This document shows, piece by piece, positions 16,708-22,332 of a DNA stretch of 33,119 bases. Origin of the DNA: a virus; IMG/VR virus record IMGVR_UViG_3300007735_000629, positions 1-33,119 of that record, one strand, 5' to 3'. The notes beneath the pieces were generated by a model. It was not told where the DNA came from. It saw nothing but the letters and a program-made list of their open reading frames with translations, and searched no databases. How positions within the stretch are numbered: position 1 is the stretch's first letter; every line of letters begins with the position of its first letter. A program made the position numbers and the translations under genes.

Positions 16708-17609
16708 TTAACGGCTTGTATCAAACGGGGTGGGTCCGGGATGATGAAGCGGTTGATTCCCTCTTGGGGGAATTGCCTTTTCCCGTTGCCGGGTCCACTC
16801 CGGCGGGCCAAGTGGAAGAAATCCCTGATCATATTTTTTTATGGGAAGCCGTTAAGCGGGTAACGGGGAAATTGCTTCCGCCACGCGATCAAGGCCAAGT
16901 GGGAAGTTGCGTTTCCTTCGGCACGGTTCGGGCCGTGGAATACTCTCAAGCTTGCGAAATCGTGGCCGGGGAACAGGAAGAACTTTTGGACCTTGCAACG
17001 GAAGTAGTTTATGGCGGTAGCCGGGTAGAAATTGGTGGTGGCCGGTTGCGCGGTGATGGTTCGGTGGGGGCTTGGGCCGCTGATTGGGTTCGTAGGTACG
17101 GGGTATTGGCCCGATTGGAATACAAGACCCAAAAAGGCGAATATGACCTTCGCCATTATTCGGAAACCAGGTGCCGGGATTGGGGCGCAAAAGGAGTGCC
17201 GGATGACCTCGAACCCCTTGCTAAAGCCCATCCGATTAAACAAACCACGCAAGTAAGAAATTGGGCGGAAGCCAAACGGATGTTGGCTTCAGGCTACGGA
17301 ATAGCCGTTAGTTCTGACCAGGGTTTCGGCATGAAGCGGGATTCCAACGGGGTGGCTACCCCGTCCGGTTCTTGGGCGCATTGCATGGCCCTGGTGGGGT
17401 ATTGCACCATAGGCGGCCGGGAATATGGGCGTATCGACAATTCATGGGGCGGGGAAGCCCATACCGGGCCAACAGGCCCGGGTAACCCGGGGCCTGAAGG
17501 TTTTTGGGCCGATTCCGTGGTGATTAACCGGATGTTGGGCCAAGGGGATAGTTGGTCGTTTTCTTCCGTGGAGGGTTTCCCCGCCCGGCGCCTTCGGTGG
17601 TATGTGTGA
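16704..17609 (+). CDS. papain-like (C1) cysteine peptidase
   Basis: This 301-aa protein carries all four papain catalytic positions: RDQGQVGSC (Gln63, Cys69), SWAHCMALVGY (His226) and DNSWGG (Asn246). The motif is DQGQVGSCVSF where classic papain has a GQCGSCWAF-like sequence, so the disulfide Cys before the nucleophile is missing. The domain covers nearly the whole protein and lacks the usual inhibitory propeptide and signal peptide. It is coupled by 4-base overlaps to the genes on both sides. It could act in entry or exit through host surface proteins. This phage has no recognisable murein endolysin, which makes this a candidate lysis enzyme. Confidence 0.82.
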   Translation: MINGLYQTGWVRDDEAVDSLLGELPFPVAGSTPAGQVEEIPDHIFLWEAVKRVTGKLLPPRDQGQVGSCVSFGTVRAVEYSQACEIVAGEQEELLDLATEVVYGGSRVEIGGGRLRGDGSVGAWAADWVRRYGVLARLEYKTQKGEYDLRHYSETRCRDWGAKGVPDDLEPLAKAHPIKQTTQVRNWAEAKRMLASGYGIAVSSDQGFGMKRDSNGVATPSGSWAHCMALVGYCTIGGREYGRIDNSWGGEAHTGPTGPGNPGPEGFWADSVVINRMLGQGDSWSFSSVEGFPARRLRWYV

Positions 17610-18091
17610 AAAAAAGAAACAAACGCGGCCTTCCACGGGGCGCCATGCCACGGCCCCATCGGGGGCCACCCAAGCGGTCATCGTGCGGGCGTTGTGGCAA
17701 TTATCGGAATCGGTGTGAGTGTATCAAACGCAAAGGGGGCAAAGTTATGGACCCGTTAGAATTACCGGTTGATTTCCCTTCCAATAGTTTGCGGATTCTT
17801 TTGGGATTCGTCCGCGGCAAGGAAACCTGGTCAAGAGAAGTGCTTGCGGCCGCCGTTACCGTGGTGGCATACGCTTCCCAAATGGCCATTCCCCCCAAGG
17901 TGGTTGGGTCTTCCACTTCCGCCATCGGCACCCCGGCGGACCCCGGCCCAACGGAAGTTAAAGTTGCCGAAGCCCTCCAAATGGCCTTGGACCAACACGA
18001 AGCCCCCCAAGTGAAGACCGGGATTATCCCGTGGGCTTTGTTGGTTGATTGGGCCTTGCAGTCGATTCTAAAAAAGGTCTTTACGGCCTAG
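17606..18091 (+). CDS. basic zinc-motif protein of unknown function
   Basis: From GTG 17606 (GTGA overlap with the peptidase stop) this gives 161 aa. It has a very basic N-terminus, then a CGRC-x6-CEC cluster, then a hydrophobic and helical domain beginning MDPLELPVDFPSNSLRILLGFV. ATG 17747 has the better ribosome site (AAAGGGGG, 7 bases upstream) and would give only the second domain, 114 aa. The Cys cluster and the GTGA overlap favour the longer form, but I am not sure. The gene closes the long rightward operon. No family is recognised. ATG 17645 is a further alternative. Confidence 0.55.
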   Translation: MKKRNKRGLPRGAMPRPHRGPPKRSSCGRCGNYRNRCECIKRKGGKVMDPLELPVDFPSNSLRILLGFVRGKETWSREVLAAAVTVVAYASQMAIPPKVVGSSTSAIGTPADPGPTEVKVAEALQMALDQHEAPQVKTGIIPWALLVDWALQSILKKVFTA

Positions 18092-18095
18092 CGGG

Positions 18096-18143
18096 CGCTG
18101 GACGATTGGCCAGCGGGTTACCTATACCGGGTGCCCGCTGGCC
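18096..18143. terminator. overlapping hairpins between convergent operons
   Basis: GGCCAGCGGG (18108-18117) pairs perfectly with CCCGCTGGCC (18134-18143), 10 bp with a 16-base loop. An alternative hairpin pairs CGCTGG (18096-18101) with CCAGCG (18110-18115). The two cannot form together. They lie between the ends of the convergent late (+) and integration (-) operons, where a bidirectional terminator would be useful. No T-run follows on either strand, so Rho-independent action is doubtful. Confidence 0.4.
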
Positions 18144-18175
18144 TTCGGGTGAGGTTACGGCTAGCTGTTAAAACC

Positions 18176-18607
18176 CTACCGCCAATCTGGAACAAACTCC
18201 ATCCATTCTGTGTCGGTATCTATGCGATATTTAAATTTTTTTATTTTGTAACCCAAACGCAAATACCGATAGGCATATCTGACAAGTTCACGCTTGTCGC
18301 CTTCATCATCATAAATTTCTTCTGGAGCGCGGGGTTTAAGGGTTATGGATTCCATATCAATACCACCTTCAATGCTGAACATGTAATAAACGGCTATGTT
18401 AAGGTCCGATACCAAAAACCATCTTGCCTCCCCAAAAAACCAGCGTTCTTCAATTTCTGTTTCTTCCAGACACTCGATAGTCGCAATGTTCTGGGCATCA
18501 TTAAATAATGGTGTCGGAAACACCCCAAGTGCTTGGGCAATTACCCTATCATTGACATCATTCAATAATTGGATTAACCATTCCCAGTCTATACTAGATT
18601 TTTTCAT
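18176..18607 (-). CDS. acidic protein of unknown function
   Basis: This 143-aa protein is acidic, with many Glu and aromatic residues, and is AT-rich in base composition compared with most of the genome. The sequence has no recognised motif, though DEGDKRELVRYAYRYLRLGYKIKKFKY suggests an amphipathic helix near residues 100-125. It is the last gene of the leftward operon and overlaps the 3' end of the small HTH gene by 14 bases. An AAAGGGAAAA stretch precedes the start. It may be an accessory (moron) gene. Nothing fixes its job. Confidence 0.65.
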   Translation of the reverse strand: MKKSSIDWEWLIQLLNDVNDRVIAQALGVFPTPLFNDAQNIATIECLEETEIEERWFFGEARWFLVSDLNIAVYYMFSIEGGIDMESITLKPRAPEEIYDDEGDKRELVRYAYRYLRLGYKIKKFKYRIDTDTEWMEFVPDWR

Positions 18608-18803
18608 TTTTTCCCTTTGTTTTGTAATGTTTAGGCCGCCCGCATGGGCGGGCTTCGTATTGGGCCACGGAATCGGCTAACACCAGGTAGGCGCGCCCAA
18701 CCTTTTGGGCCGCCAACCTTCCTTCGGTAATCAAGACCCGAACCCGTTGGCGGGTCATCTTGAGGCGGGCGGCCGCTTCAGCGGTTGAAATAAGGTTGGT
18801 CAT
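18594..18803 (-). CDS. small HTH DNA-binding protein, excisionase-like
   Basis: This 69-aa protein has the MerR-like/HTH_17 fold: ISTAEAAARLKMTRQRVRVLITEGRLAAQKVGRAYLVLADSVAQYE. Here 'AEAAARLKMTRQRVRVLI' is the helix-turn-helix, and the 'GRLAAQKVGRAYLV' strand-turn-strand is the wing. A basic C-terminal tail follows. This is the classic size and architecture of phage excisionase or recombination directionality factors. It lies in the same leftward cluster as the integrase, though one gene and a possible promoter intervene. It may control integrase direction or repress genes. Confidence 0.75.
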   Translation of the reverse strand: MTNLISTAEAAARLKMTRQRVRVLITEGRLAAQKVGRAYLVLADSVAQYEARPCGRPKHYKTKGKNEKI

Positions 18804-18809
18804 TGTTTT

Positions 18810-19268
18810 TTAGCGTGAAAACTCAACCCAACAATCACCATCTTCCGGCGCCCCGGTGATATTCCGAACATCGCAAGTAATGGTTTCCATCCATCCTTCC
18901 AGCCAGCATAAAACCACTTCTTTGCCATAAGCCACGCGAAGGATGCGGTTATCATCACCGGCTTTAAGGTTGAATCGGTTACCGACTAAAACATCCGTGA
19001 TTGCTTCGACCAGGGCGCCACGGGTTGCCTCATCGGCGTCAACTTCCAGATCACTAGGAATATAGCTTAGTTCAGATTGGGGCGATGATTCATCCCGTGT
19101 AGTGAAAAACAAGTCGCCATCCGCGGCAAGGGTTAGCCACCGGTCAACCCTTTTTGGGTTTTCCAAGATTTCCTTGGCTTCACCATGCAACCGATCAAGC
19201 CATTTGCGCCCAATTGGGCTACGGCTGACGGTCTTTTCAAGTTGAATCCGATCTTCTTGGCAAATCAT
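18810..19268 (-). CDS. protein of unknown function, integrase cluster
   Basis: This 152-aa protein begins MICQEDRIQLEKTVSRSPIG and continues with mixed helix and strand, including LTLAADGDLFFTTRDE and VVLCWLEGWMETITCDV. No family is recognised. The start ATG 19268 is supported by AGGGG about 7 bases upstream. A longer in-frame start near 19352 covers a predicted promoter instead. It lies 6 bases before the HTH gene, so the two are probably one transcription unit with the 18176-18607 gene. The role is unknown. Confidence 0.6.
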   Translation of the reverse strand: MICQEDRIQLEKTVSRSPIGRKWLDRLHGEAKEILENPKRVDRWLTLAADGDLFFTTRDESSPQSELSYIPSDLEVDADEATRGALVEAITDVLVGNRFNLKAGDDNRILRVAYGKEVVLCWLEGWMETITCDVRNITGAPEDGDCWVEFSR

Positions 19269-19310
19269 GATTACACCCCTTTTAATGAAGCCCCATTTGC
19301 TTCGGTTGTT

Positions 19311-19339
19311 ATTGTTGTCATAAGGAAACAATAAGTCAA
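19311..19339 (-). promoter_or_regulatory. putative sigma-70-type promoter (leftward)
   Basis: On the minus strand TTGACT (complement of 19334-19339) is followed after exactly 17 bases by AACAAT (complement of 19311-19316). It would drive the 18810-19268 gene and the two genes after it. The -35 box is near-perfect; the -10 box matches 4 of 6. Confidence 0.45.
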
Positions 19340-19342
19340 TCG

Positions 19343-19365
19343 AAAAAACCAAAGAAATTCTTTAG
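19343..19365 (-). terminator. putative integrase terminator
   Basis: On the minus strand CTAAAG and CTTTGG pair around AATTT (19349-19365), with a T-G pair, and are followed by six T (complement of 19343-19348). The hairpin begins within the integrase stop codon. The stem is short and AT-rich, so it is probably weak. Confidence 0.45.
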
Positions 19366-20513
19366 CCCCATTTTTCAACCGTTTCTTCAACCTGTTTTCG
19401 TTGGATGGCCGCGTAGCGGGAAGTGATGGACCCGGAACCGGACCGTAAGGAAGATTCTTGACCGGTTCCGGAATGCCCCAAAACGGCCCCGACAATAGAT
19501 TCCGAAACCCCCTGATATACAAGCCATTCGGCGGCCGTATGGCGGATTTGTCGAGGCGTGTAATGGGGTAAGACCGCAACCTTGCAAGCCTTGGCCATGG
19601 CGTCGTGGTATCCCGCATATTCCCTTGGCCCGCGCCTAATCATATTTCCCGCCTTGGTTCGGCCGGGGAAAAGTAGCCCCTTTTCCTTGGCTGCAATAAG
19701 CGGCCCTAAAGCTTGCCGGGCCTTTGGGCCAACCAATATGGTCATGGGTAAACCCTTTGCCAAAAGCTTATGTTGCCGCGGGGTGTACCTCCACGGGGTA
19801 ACGGTTCGGTCTAGGTCTTCCACGGCCACGCCCAAGGCAGTTTCTACCCGCTGGCCGGTGAACAAATGCCACGCAAACACGGGCTTCCAATGGGCAGGAA
19901 GGGCGCGATAAAGCCGGACCAGGTGCCGGAAGGGGATTCCCCGAACAACCTTGGAGGGGCGCCCTTGGTCCATCCGCATGGCCGGCAACTGGCCTAAACG
20001 GGCTATCTGATCGGCCCCAACCCATTCCCGTTCCCCACCCCACCGATAGGCCCGAACTATCCGTGAAATGTAATGTTTAATAGTTTGGCGGGAATCCCCC
20101 TTGTTCACCAATCCATCCCGGATTTGCAGCAAGTGGGAACGGTTTAAAAAACTAATGGGTTGGTCCGCTATTCCAGCCAAAAGGCCGGCCGCCCGAACGC
20201 ATATCCCAACTTCGCCGGTATGCCGGCCATCCTTCCGCCGGTATGTGTTGCCGCAATACTCCAACCAACGGCCCAACAACTCCCCAATAGATCGGGGCGC
20301 CCGGGCGTTCAGGATAACGGGGGTTGCGTGTACTTCTTGGGAGAACTCCCGGACCCAATCCGCGTACCTGGTGGCGGCCTCGATTGATCCAGCCGGACCC
20401 ATCACAATTTGCCTGCCGGTCCGCGGGTCAGTCACATAACTGAACCCCCGTTGCCGGTGGACGCAAAGACCAGGAACTGTTTTTTTCTGACGGCCCATCA
20501 TTTTTCTGTACAC
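19362..20513 (-). CDS. int: tyrosine recombinase integrase
   Basis: This 383-aa site-specific recombinase integrates the phage into the host chromosome at the adjacent tRNA-type attachment site. The C-terminal catalytic domain shows TGQRVETAL (Arg222), a Lys near 249-253, RQIRHT (Arg324), LGHSGT (His347) and SRYAAI (nucleophile Tyr367). The HxxR box reads RQIR, so the usual first His is Arg. The first roughly 60 residues look like an AP2-type arm-binding domain, and residues 75-180 like a core-binding helical domain. The GTG at 20513 has a full GGAGGTGA ribosome site, but 16 bases upstream, which is long. In-frame ATG codons at residues 5-6 are alternatives. Opposite orientation from the replication genes fits an int module. 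Confidence 0.92.
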   Translation of the reverse strand: MYRKMMGRQKKTVPGLCVHRQRGFSYVTDPRTGRQIVMGPAGSIEAATRYADWVREFSQEVHATPVILNARAPRSIGELLGRWLEYCGNTYRRKDGRHTGEVGICVRAAGLLAGIADQPISFLNRSHLLQIRDGLVNKGDSRQTIKHYISRIVRAYRWGGEREWVGADQIARLGQLPAMRMDQGRPSKVVRGIPFRHLVRLYRALPAHWKPVFAWHLFTGQRVETALGVAVEDLDRTVTPWRYTPRQHKLLAKGLPMTILVGPKARQALGPLIAAKEKGLLFPGRTKAGNMIRRGPREYAGYHDAMAKACKVAVLPHYTPRQIRHTAAEWLVYQGVSESIVGAVLGHSGTGQESSLRSGSGSITSRYAAIQRKQVEETVEKWG

Positions 20514-20735
20514 GAATTTTTTTTGGCCGTCACCTCCAAACCGCTTGTTTTCTAGTGTTTTTTGCCAGTCGGGGCGATTGGATTTGAACCAACGACCTCT
20601 TGCACCCCAAGCAACTAATTATTGAATGGTAAACAAAATACTTATAAAGACTTACGGCAAATTAGTATACCCCGCAAGGTGACGAAAAAGCCGCAGAAAA
20701 CAAGCGCCAGAAAATGTTTTTCTGGTATTTTTCTG
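20483..20735. repeat. TTTTCTG/CAGAAAA site array flanking attP
   Basis: The 7-mer TTTTCTG or its complement occurs at 20483-20489, 20502-20508, 20694-20700 (CAGAAAA), 20708-20714 (CAGAAAA), 20718-20724 and 20729-20735, with a near match at 20548-20554. The four right-hand copies form two facing pairs around TGT, and the last two lie in a perfect 11-bp tandem TTTTTCTGGTA. Copies lie on both sides of the tRNA core. This is the layout of integrase arm-binding sites, although a repressor operator is also possible. Confidence 0.6.
20569..20615 (-). other. attP core: 3' part of tRNA-Pro(GGG)
   Basis: On the minus strand the sequence contains the 3' anticodon-stem side, a 7-base anticodon loop TTGGGGT (anticodon GGG, complement of 20606-20608), the AGGTC variable loop, a T arm with stem GTTGG/CCAAT around TTCAAAT, the acceptor strand CGCCCCG and discriminator A. 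It matches the 3' half of proline tRNAs. No D arm or 5' acceptor strand exists upstream. It lies 56 bases from the integrase start. A tRNA fragment beside int with phage genes on both sides indicates attP. CCA is not encoded (CTGG follows). Confidence 0.8.
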
Positions 20736-20783
20736 GTAGCCGGCAAATAATTTTGAAATTAGAATTTTTTTGTTATGCCAACT

Positions 20784-20812
20784 TTGCCGGTTATGGTGAA
20801 CAGGCGTACAGT
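20784..20812 (+). promoter_or_regulatory. possible rightward early promoter
   Basis: TTGCCG (20784-20789) and TACAGT (20807-20812) are separated by 17 bases. The boxes match the sigma-70 consensus moderately. It would transcribe a leader with two hairpins and then the HTH gene. Confidence 0.3.
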
Positions 20813-20818
20813 ACAAGT

Positions 20819-20837
20819 AGCGGGGCGCCCCCCCGCT
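20819..20837 (+). promoter_or_regulatory. leader hairpin
   Basis: AGCGGGG (20819-20825) pairs with CCCCGCT (20831-20837) around a 5-base CGCCC loop. It is just downstream of the possible promoter, so it would form near the 5' end of the transcript and might protect it or pause polymerase. Confidence 0.35.
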
Positions 20838-20876
20838 CCATCTTGGACGGAACCAGGATGCCAGCAACGGATTGAT

Positions 20877-20900
20877 AACCTTCCAGCCCTGAAGGTTTTT
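20877..20900 (+). promoter_or_regulatory. terminator-like hairpin over ribosome site of HTH gene
   Basis: AACCTTC (20877-20883) pairs with GAAGGTT (20891-20897) around CAGCCCT. Three more T follow, making five T in a row up to base 20900, and ATG 20902 comes next. GAAGG is also the only ribosome site. The hairpin could terminate transcription or hide the ribosome site, so expression of the HTH gene is probably controlled here. Confidence 0.5.
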
Positions 20901-20901
20901 A

Positions 20902-21285
20902 ATGCTTCTGTCTAATTGCTTAACCACGGGTAAGGTGGCCCGGCGGATGGGTGTTTCCACGGATACGGTTCGGCGGTGGATTACCCGTGGGGTTCCCCAC
21001 TATGGACGGGTTGAATTCTTGGGTTCGGTACAAATCGGAACCCAATGGCGGATTCCGGAAGATGAGTTGAACCGGTTCTTGGCGGCAATTCAAACAACCA
21101 CCAGGGCGCGGGAACTACTGACCCCGCAACGCAAAGAATCTAACGGTTCCCTTCATTTGTCCCGGGCAATTGCCGGGCTACGGCGGAAGAAATCAGGTCC
21201 ACAACGGAAGGCGCCGGCAACAAGGAAGGGTCCAAGGCCGTCGCCAGCAAACGCAACGCATGGTGGAGAATTTCAGCTTGCGTGA
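20902..21285 (+). CDS. HTH DNA-binding protein (MerR/excisionase-like)
   Basis: This 127-aa protein has an N-terminal helix-turn-helix, LTTGKVARRMGVSTDTVRRWITRGV, followed by the wing-like stretch with GTQWRIPEDELNRFL. This is the HTH_17 (excisionase/MerR-like) pattern and covers about residues 5-65. The remaining C-terminal half is basic and low-complexity and may be disordered. It overlaps, in the opposite strand, the C-terminal coding region of the RHH-like gene by 146 bases. A terminator-like hairpin lies across its ribosome site. A role as lysis-lysogeny regulator or excision factor fits the place next to attP. Confidence 0.7.
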   Translation: MLLSNCLTTGKVARRMGVSTDTVRRWITRGVPHYGRVEFLGSVQIGTQWRIPEDELNRFLAAIQTTTRARELLTPQRKESNGSLHLSRAIAGLRRKKSGPQRKAPATRKGPRPSPANATHGGEFQLA

Positions 21286-21403
21286 CTTCATCGCCTGATT
21301 TTGCCTCTAAATAGTCTTGAATCGCAATCAGCACCTTAGCGGCCGGCTGATGCAAGCGAATGTTTAACACTTCGTTTTTTTGTTTTCCTTCGTTTCTGCT
21401 CAT
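21140..21403 (-). CDS. ribbon-helix-helix-like regulator
   Basis: This 87-aa protein has the order seen in RHH repressors: a short strand NEVLNIRLHQ, a helix PAAKVLIAIQDYLEAK, a turn, and a helix TQAEILHHALRLLATAL. A Pro-rich C-terminal tail follows. The strand would contact DNA as a dimer. It is oriented leftward and its 3' end overlaps the HTH gene. Upstream of its start, at 21441-21514, are repeats of GCAAGTTGCG that could be its operator, placing it opposite the lipoprotein and CsrA-like genes. It may be a phage repressor. Family membership is from pattern only. Confidence 0.55.
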   Translation of the reverse strand: MSRNEGKQKNEVLNIRLHQPAAKVLIAIQDYLEAKSGDEVTQAEILHHALRLLATALDPSLLPAPSVVDLISSAVARQLPGTNEGNR

Positions 21404-21440
21404 TTCCGCATTTTACCAAAGGTTTTTTGTTCAACAATTG

Positions 21441-21514
21441 AAGTTGCGAAGCAATTTGTATGCAAGTTGCGTTTTTATATTGACGATACAGACGCAAGTT
21501 GCGTACAACTTGCG
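21441..21514. promoter_or_regulatory. operator-like GCAAGTTGCG repeats
   Basis: The motif AAGTTGCG is found at 21441-21448, GCAAGTTGCG at 21462-21471 and 21494-21503, and in inverted form within CGCAAGTTG-CGTA-CAACTTGCG (21493-21514). The last is a perfect 9-bp inverted repeat around a 4-base spacer. TTGACG (21480-21485) lies between copies and may be a -35 box for the rightward genes, with TACAAC as -10 inside the palindrome. Repressor binding would then block transcription. Confidence 0.55.
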
Positions 21515-21528
21515 GCGGGGGATGAAAG

Positions 21529-21660
21529 ATGAAGCGATGGGGCCTTTTCTTGATTCCTTGGTTGCTTCCCGTGGTGGCGGGTTGCAGCGGGTTTAGGTCC
21601 GAAATCCAAATCAGCTACGCCAGCGGTGGGGTTAATGCGGCGGTTGTGCTGAAGCAATGA
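21529..21660 (+). CDS. small lipoprotein
   Basis: This 43-aa protein is not in the usual gene-size range but is well supported. A GGGGG site lies 7 bases before ATG 21529, and its stop overlaps the next start in ATGA. The sequence starts MKRW, then a hydrophobic stretch GLFLIPWLLPVV, then the lipobox VAGC (Cys19). After cleavage only about 25 residues remain, ending AAVVLKQ. It would be a lipid-anchored envelope peptide, first in an operon with the CsrA-like protein. Small phage lipoproteins such as T5 Llp cause superinfection exclusion; that parallel is inference. Confidence 0.7.
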   Translation: MKRWGLFLIPWLLPVVAGCSGFRSEIQISYASGGVNAAVVLKQ

Positions 21661-21869
21661 GGAAGGGGGTTTGTGTGCTTGTTGTCAAATTGAAGCCCGA
21701 TTCCGTTGATGACCACTTGAGGCTTGATACCCCAAGTGGGCCAATCACGGTCAAAGTTCTTGGTGGTGGTGAAGACTGGATACGGGTTGCGATTGATGCG
21801 CCTAGGGCGGTGGCAATCACGCGATCCGGGGCGAAAAACAAGACTTCAGAACGGGGGGTGGGGAAATGA
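21657..21869 (+). CDS. CsrA/RsmA-like translational regulator
   Basis: This 70-aa protein resembles carbon storage regulator CsrA in its core. The stretch LDTPSGPITVKVLGGGEDWIRVAIDAPRAVAITRSG aligns with the beta2 to beta5 region, including the 'APxxVAxxR' end. Arg56 corresponds to CsrA Arg44, the main RNA-contacting residue. The first strand differs: VLVVKLKPDSVDDHLR replaces the usual LILTRRxGE, so the second RNA-contact side may be altered. CsrA binds GGA-containing hairpins in mRNA leaders and changes translation. Here it could tune phage or host mRNAs. It is coupled to the lipoprotein upstream by ATGA and to the next gene by ATGA. Confidence 0.65.
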   Translation: MRKGVCVLVVKLKPDSVDDHLRLDTPSGPITVKVLGGGEDWIRVAIDAPRAVAITRSGAKNKTSERGVGK

Positions 21870-22066
21870 ATAATTCCGATGCTTTTGTTTTTGTTTGCGA
21901 ATCGATTTCACAAATTTCATCTTCGATAGATAATGCAATTTATTGCATATCCGATCTTGATAATGATGAACCTACCCTTTCCATGGCCATATGCCAAGTG
22001 GCTGCCGGTCTAAACCGCATAGCGGCGGCCATTGAATCCTTGACTAAGCCGGGGGATATCAAATGA
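21866..22066 (+). CDS. small acidic protein, unknown
   Basis: This 66-aa protein is acidic and rich in Ser, Ile and Asp, with a helical second half (SMAICQVAAGLNRIAAAIESL). No family is recognised. It starts in a 4-base ATGA overlap with the CsrA-like gene and ends in a similar overlap with the next gene, so it is part of the same operon. AT-rich sequence covers its first half. Nothing indicates enzymatic function; a small regulator or binding protein is possible. Confidence 0.6.
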   Translation: MNNSDAFVFVCESISQISSSIDNAIYCISDLDNDEPTLSMAICQVAAGLNRIAAAIESLTKPGDIK

Positions 22067-22332
22067 ATGAACCCGTCATGGAAGACCAAGTGGAAGGCAT
22101 GGAAGCCTACGAAGATGTTTTTGGTACGGTTATGCTTCTTCCGTCAGAACTGAAGGTTACCCGGTGTTTTTGGTGTTTCCGAACCGCTACCAGGTCAAAG
22201 CTGATCGAAACCGTGGGGCGCCTTCGCAAGATGCATTTTTGGGGTCATTTAAAGCCATTGGCCGGCTACTCCAAGGGGCGGCCGGCTTGCGTGGATTGTC
22301 AACAGGAACGGGGTTTGAGGGTTCAGCAATGA
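22063..22332 (+). CDS. zinc-finger-like protein of unknown function
   Basis: This 89-aa protein has two Cys pairs, CFWC (Cys35, Cys38) and CVDC (Cys76, Cys79), about 40 residues apart with His residues between. They probably make one zinc-binding domain. The N-terminal 30 residues are acidic. The gene overlaps both neighbours by 4 bases, with the ATPase starting inside its stop. Zinc proteins of this size often bind nucleic acids in phage replication modules, but I see no specific match. Confidence 0.6.
   Translation: MNEPVMEDQVEGMEAYEDVFGTVMLLPSELKVTRCFWCFRTATRSKLIETVGRLRKMHFWGHLKPLAGYSKGRPACVDCQQERGLRVQQ

Larger units (their letters stand above)
20514..20901. other. 388-bp non-coding attP and control region
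   Basis: No convincing gene was found between the integrase start and the HTH gene. The stretch holds the integrase ribosome site, the tRNA-Pro fragment, most of the TTTTCTG sites, a possible rightward promoter (20784-20812) and two leader hairpins. A leftward open frame across 20652-20960 reads through these elements, has no ribosome site and is not counted. Confidence 0.7.

Noticed and set aside
20569-20650. A complete tRNA gene
   Set aside because: No D arm, 5' acceptor strand or 5' anticodon strand pairing fully is present; only the 3' part exists.
20652-20960. Leftward 102-aa open frame in the attP region
   Set aside because: It runs across operator-like repeats, a promoter candidate and the start of the HTH gene, has no ribosome site and shows no recognisable protein pattern.
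21360-21596. Rightward 78-aa open frame
   Set aside because: It reads through the start of the RHH-like gene and the operator repeats; the lipoprotein frame at 21529 has a much better start and a coupled stop.
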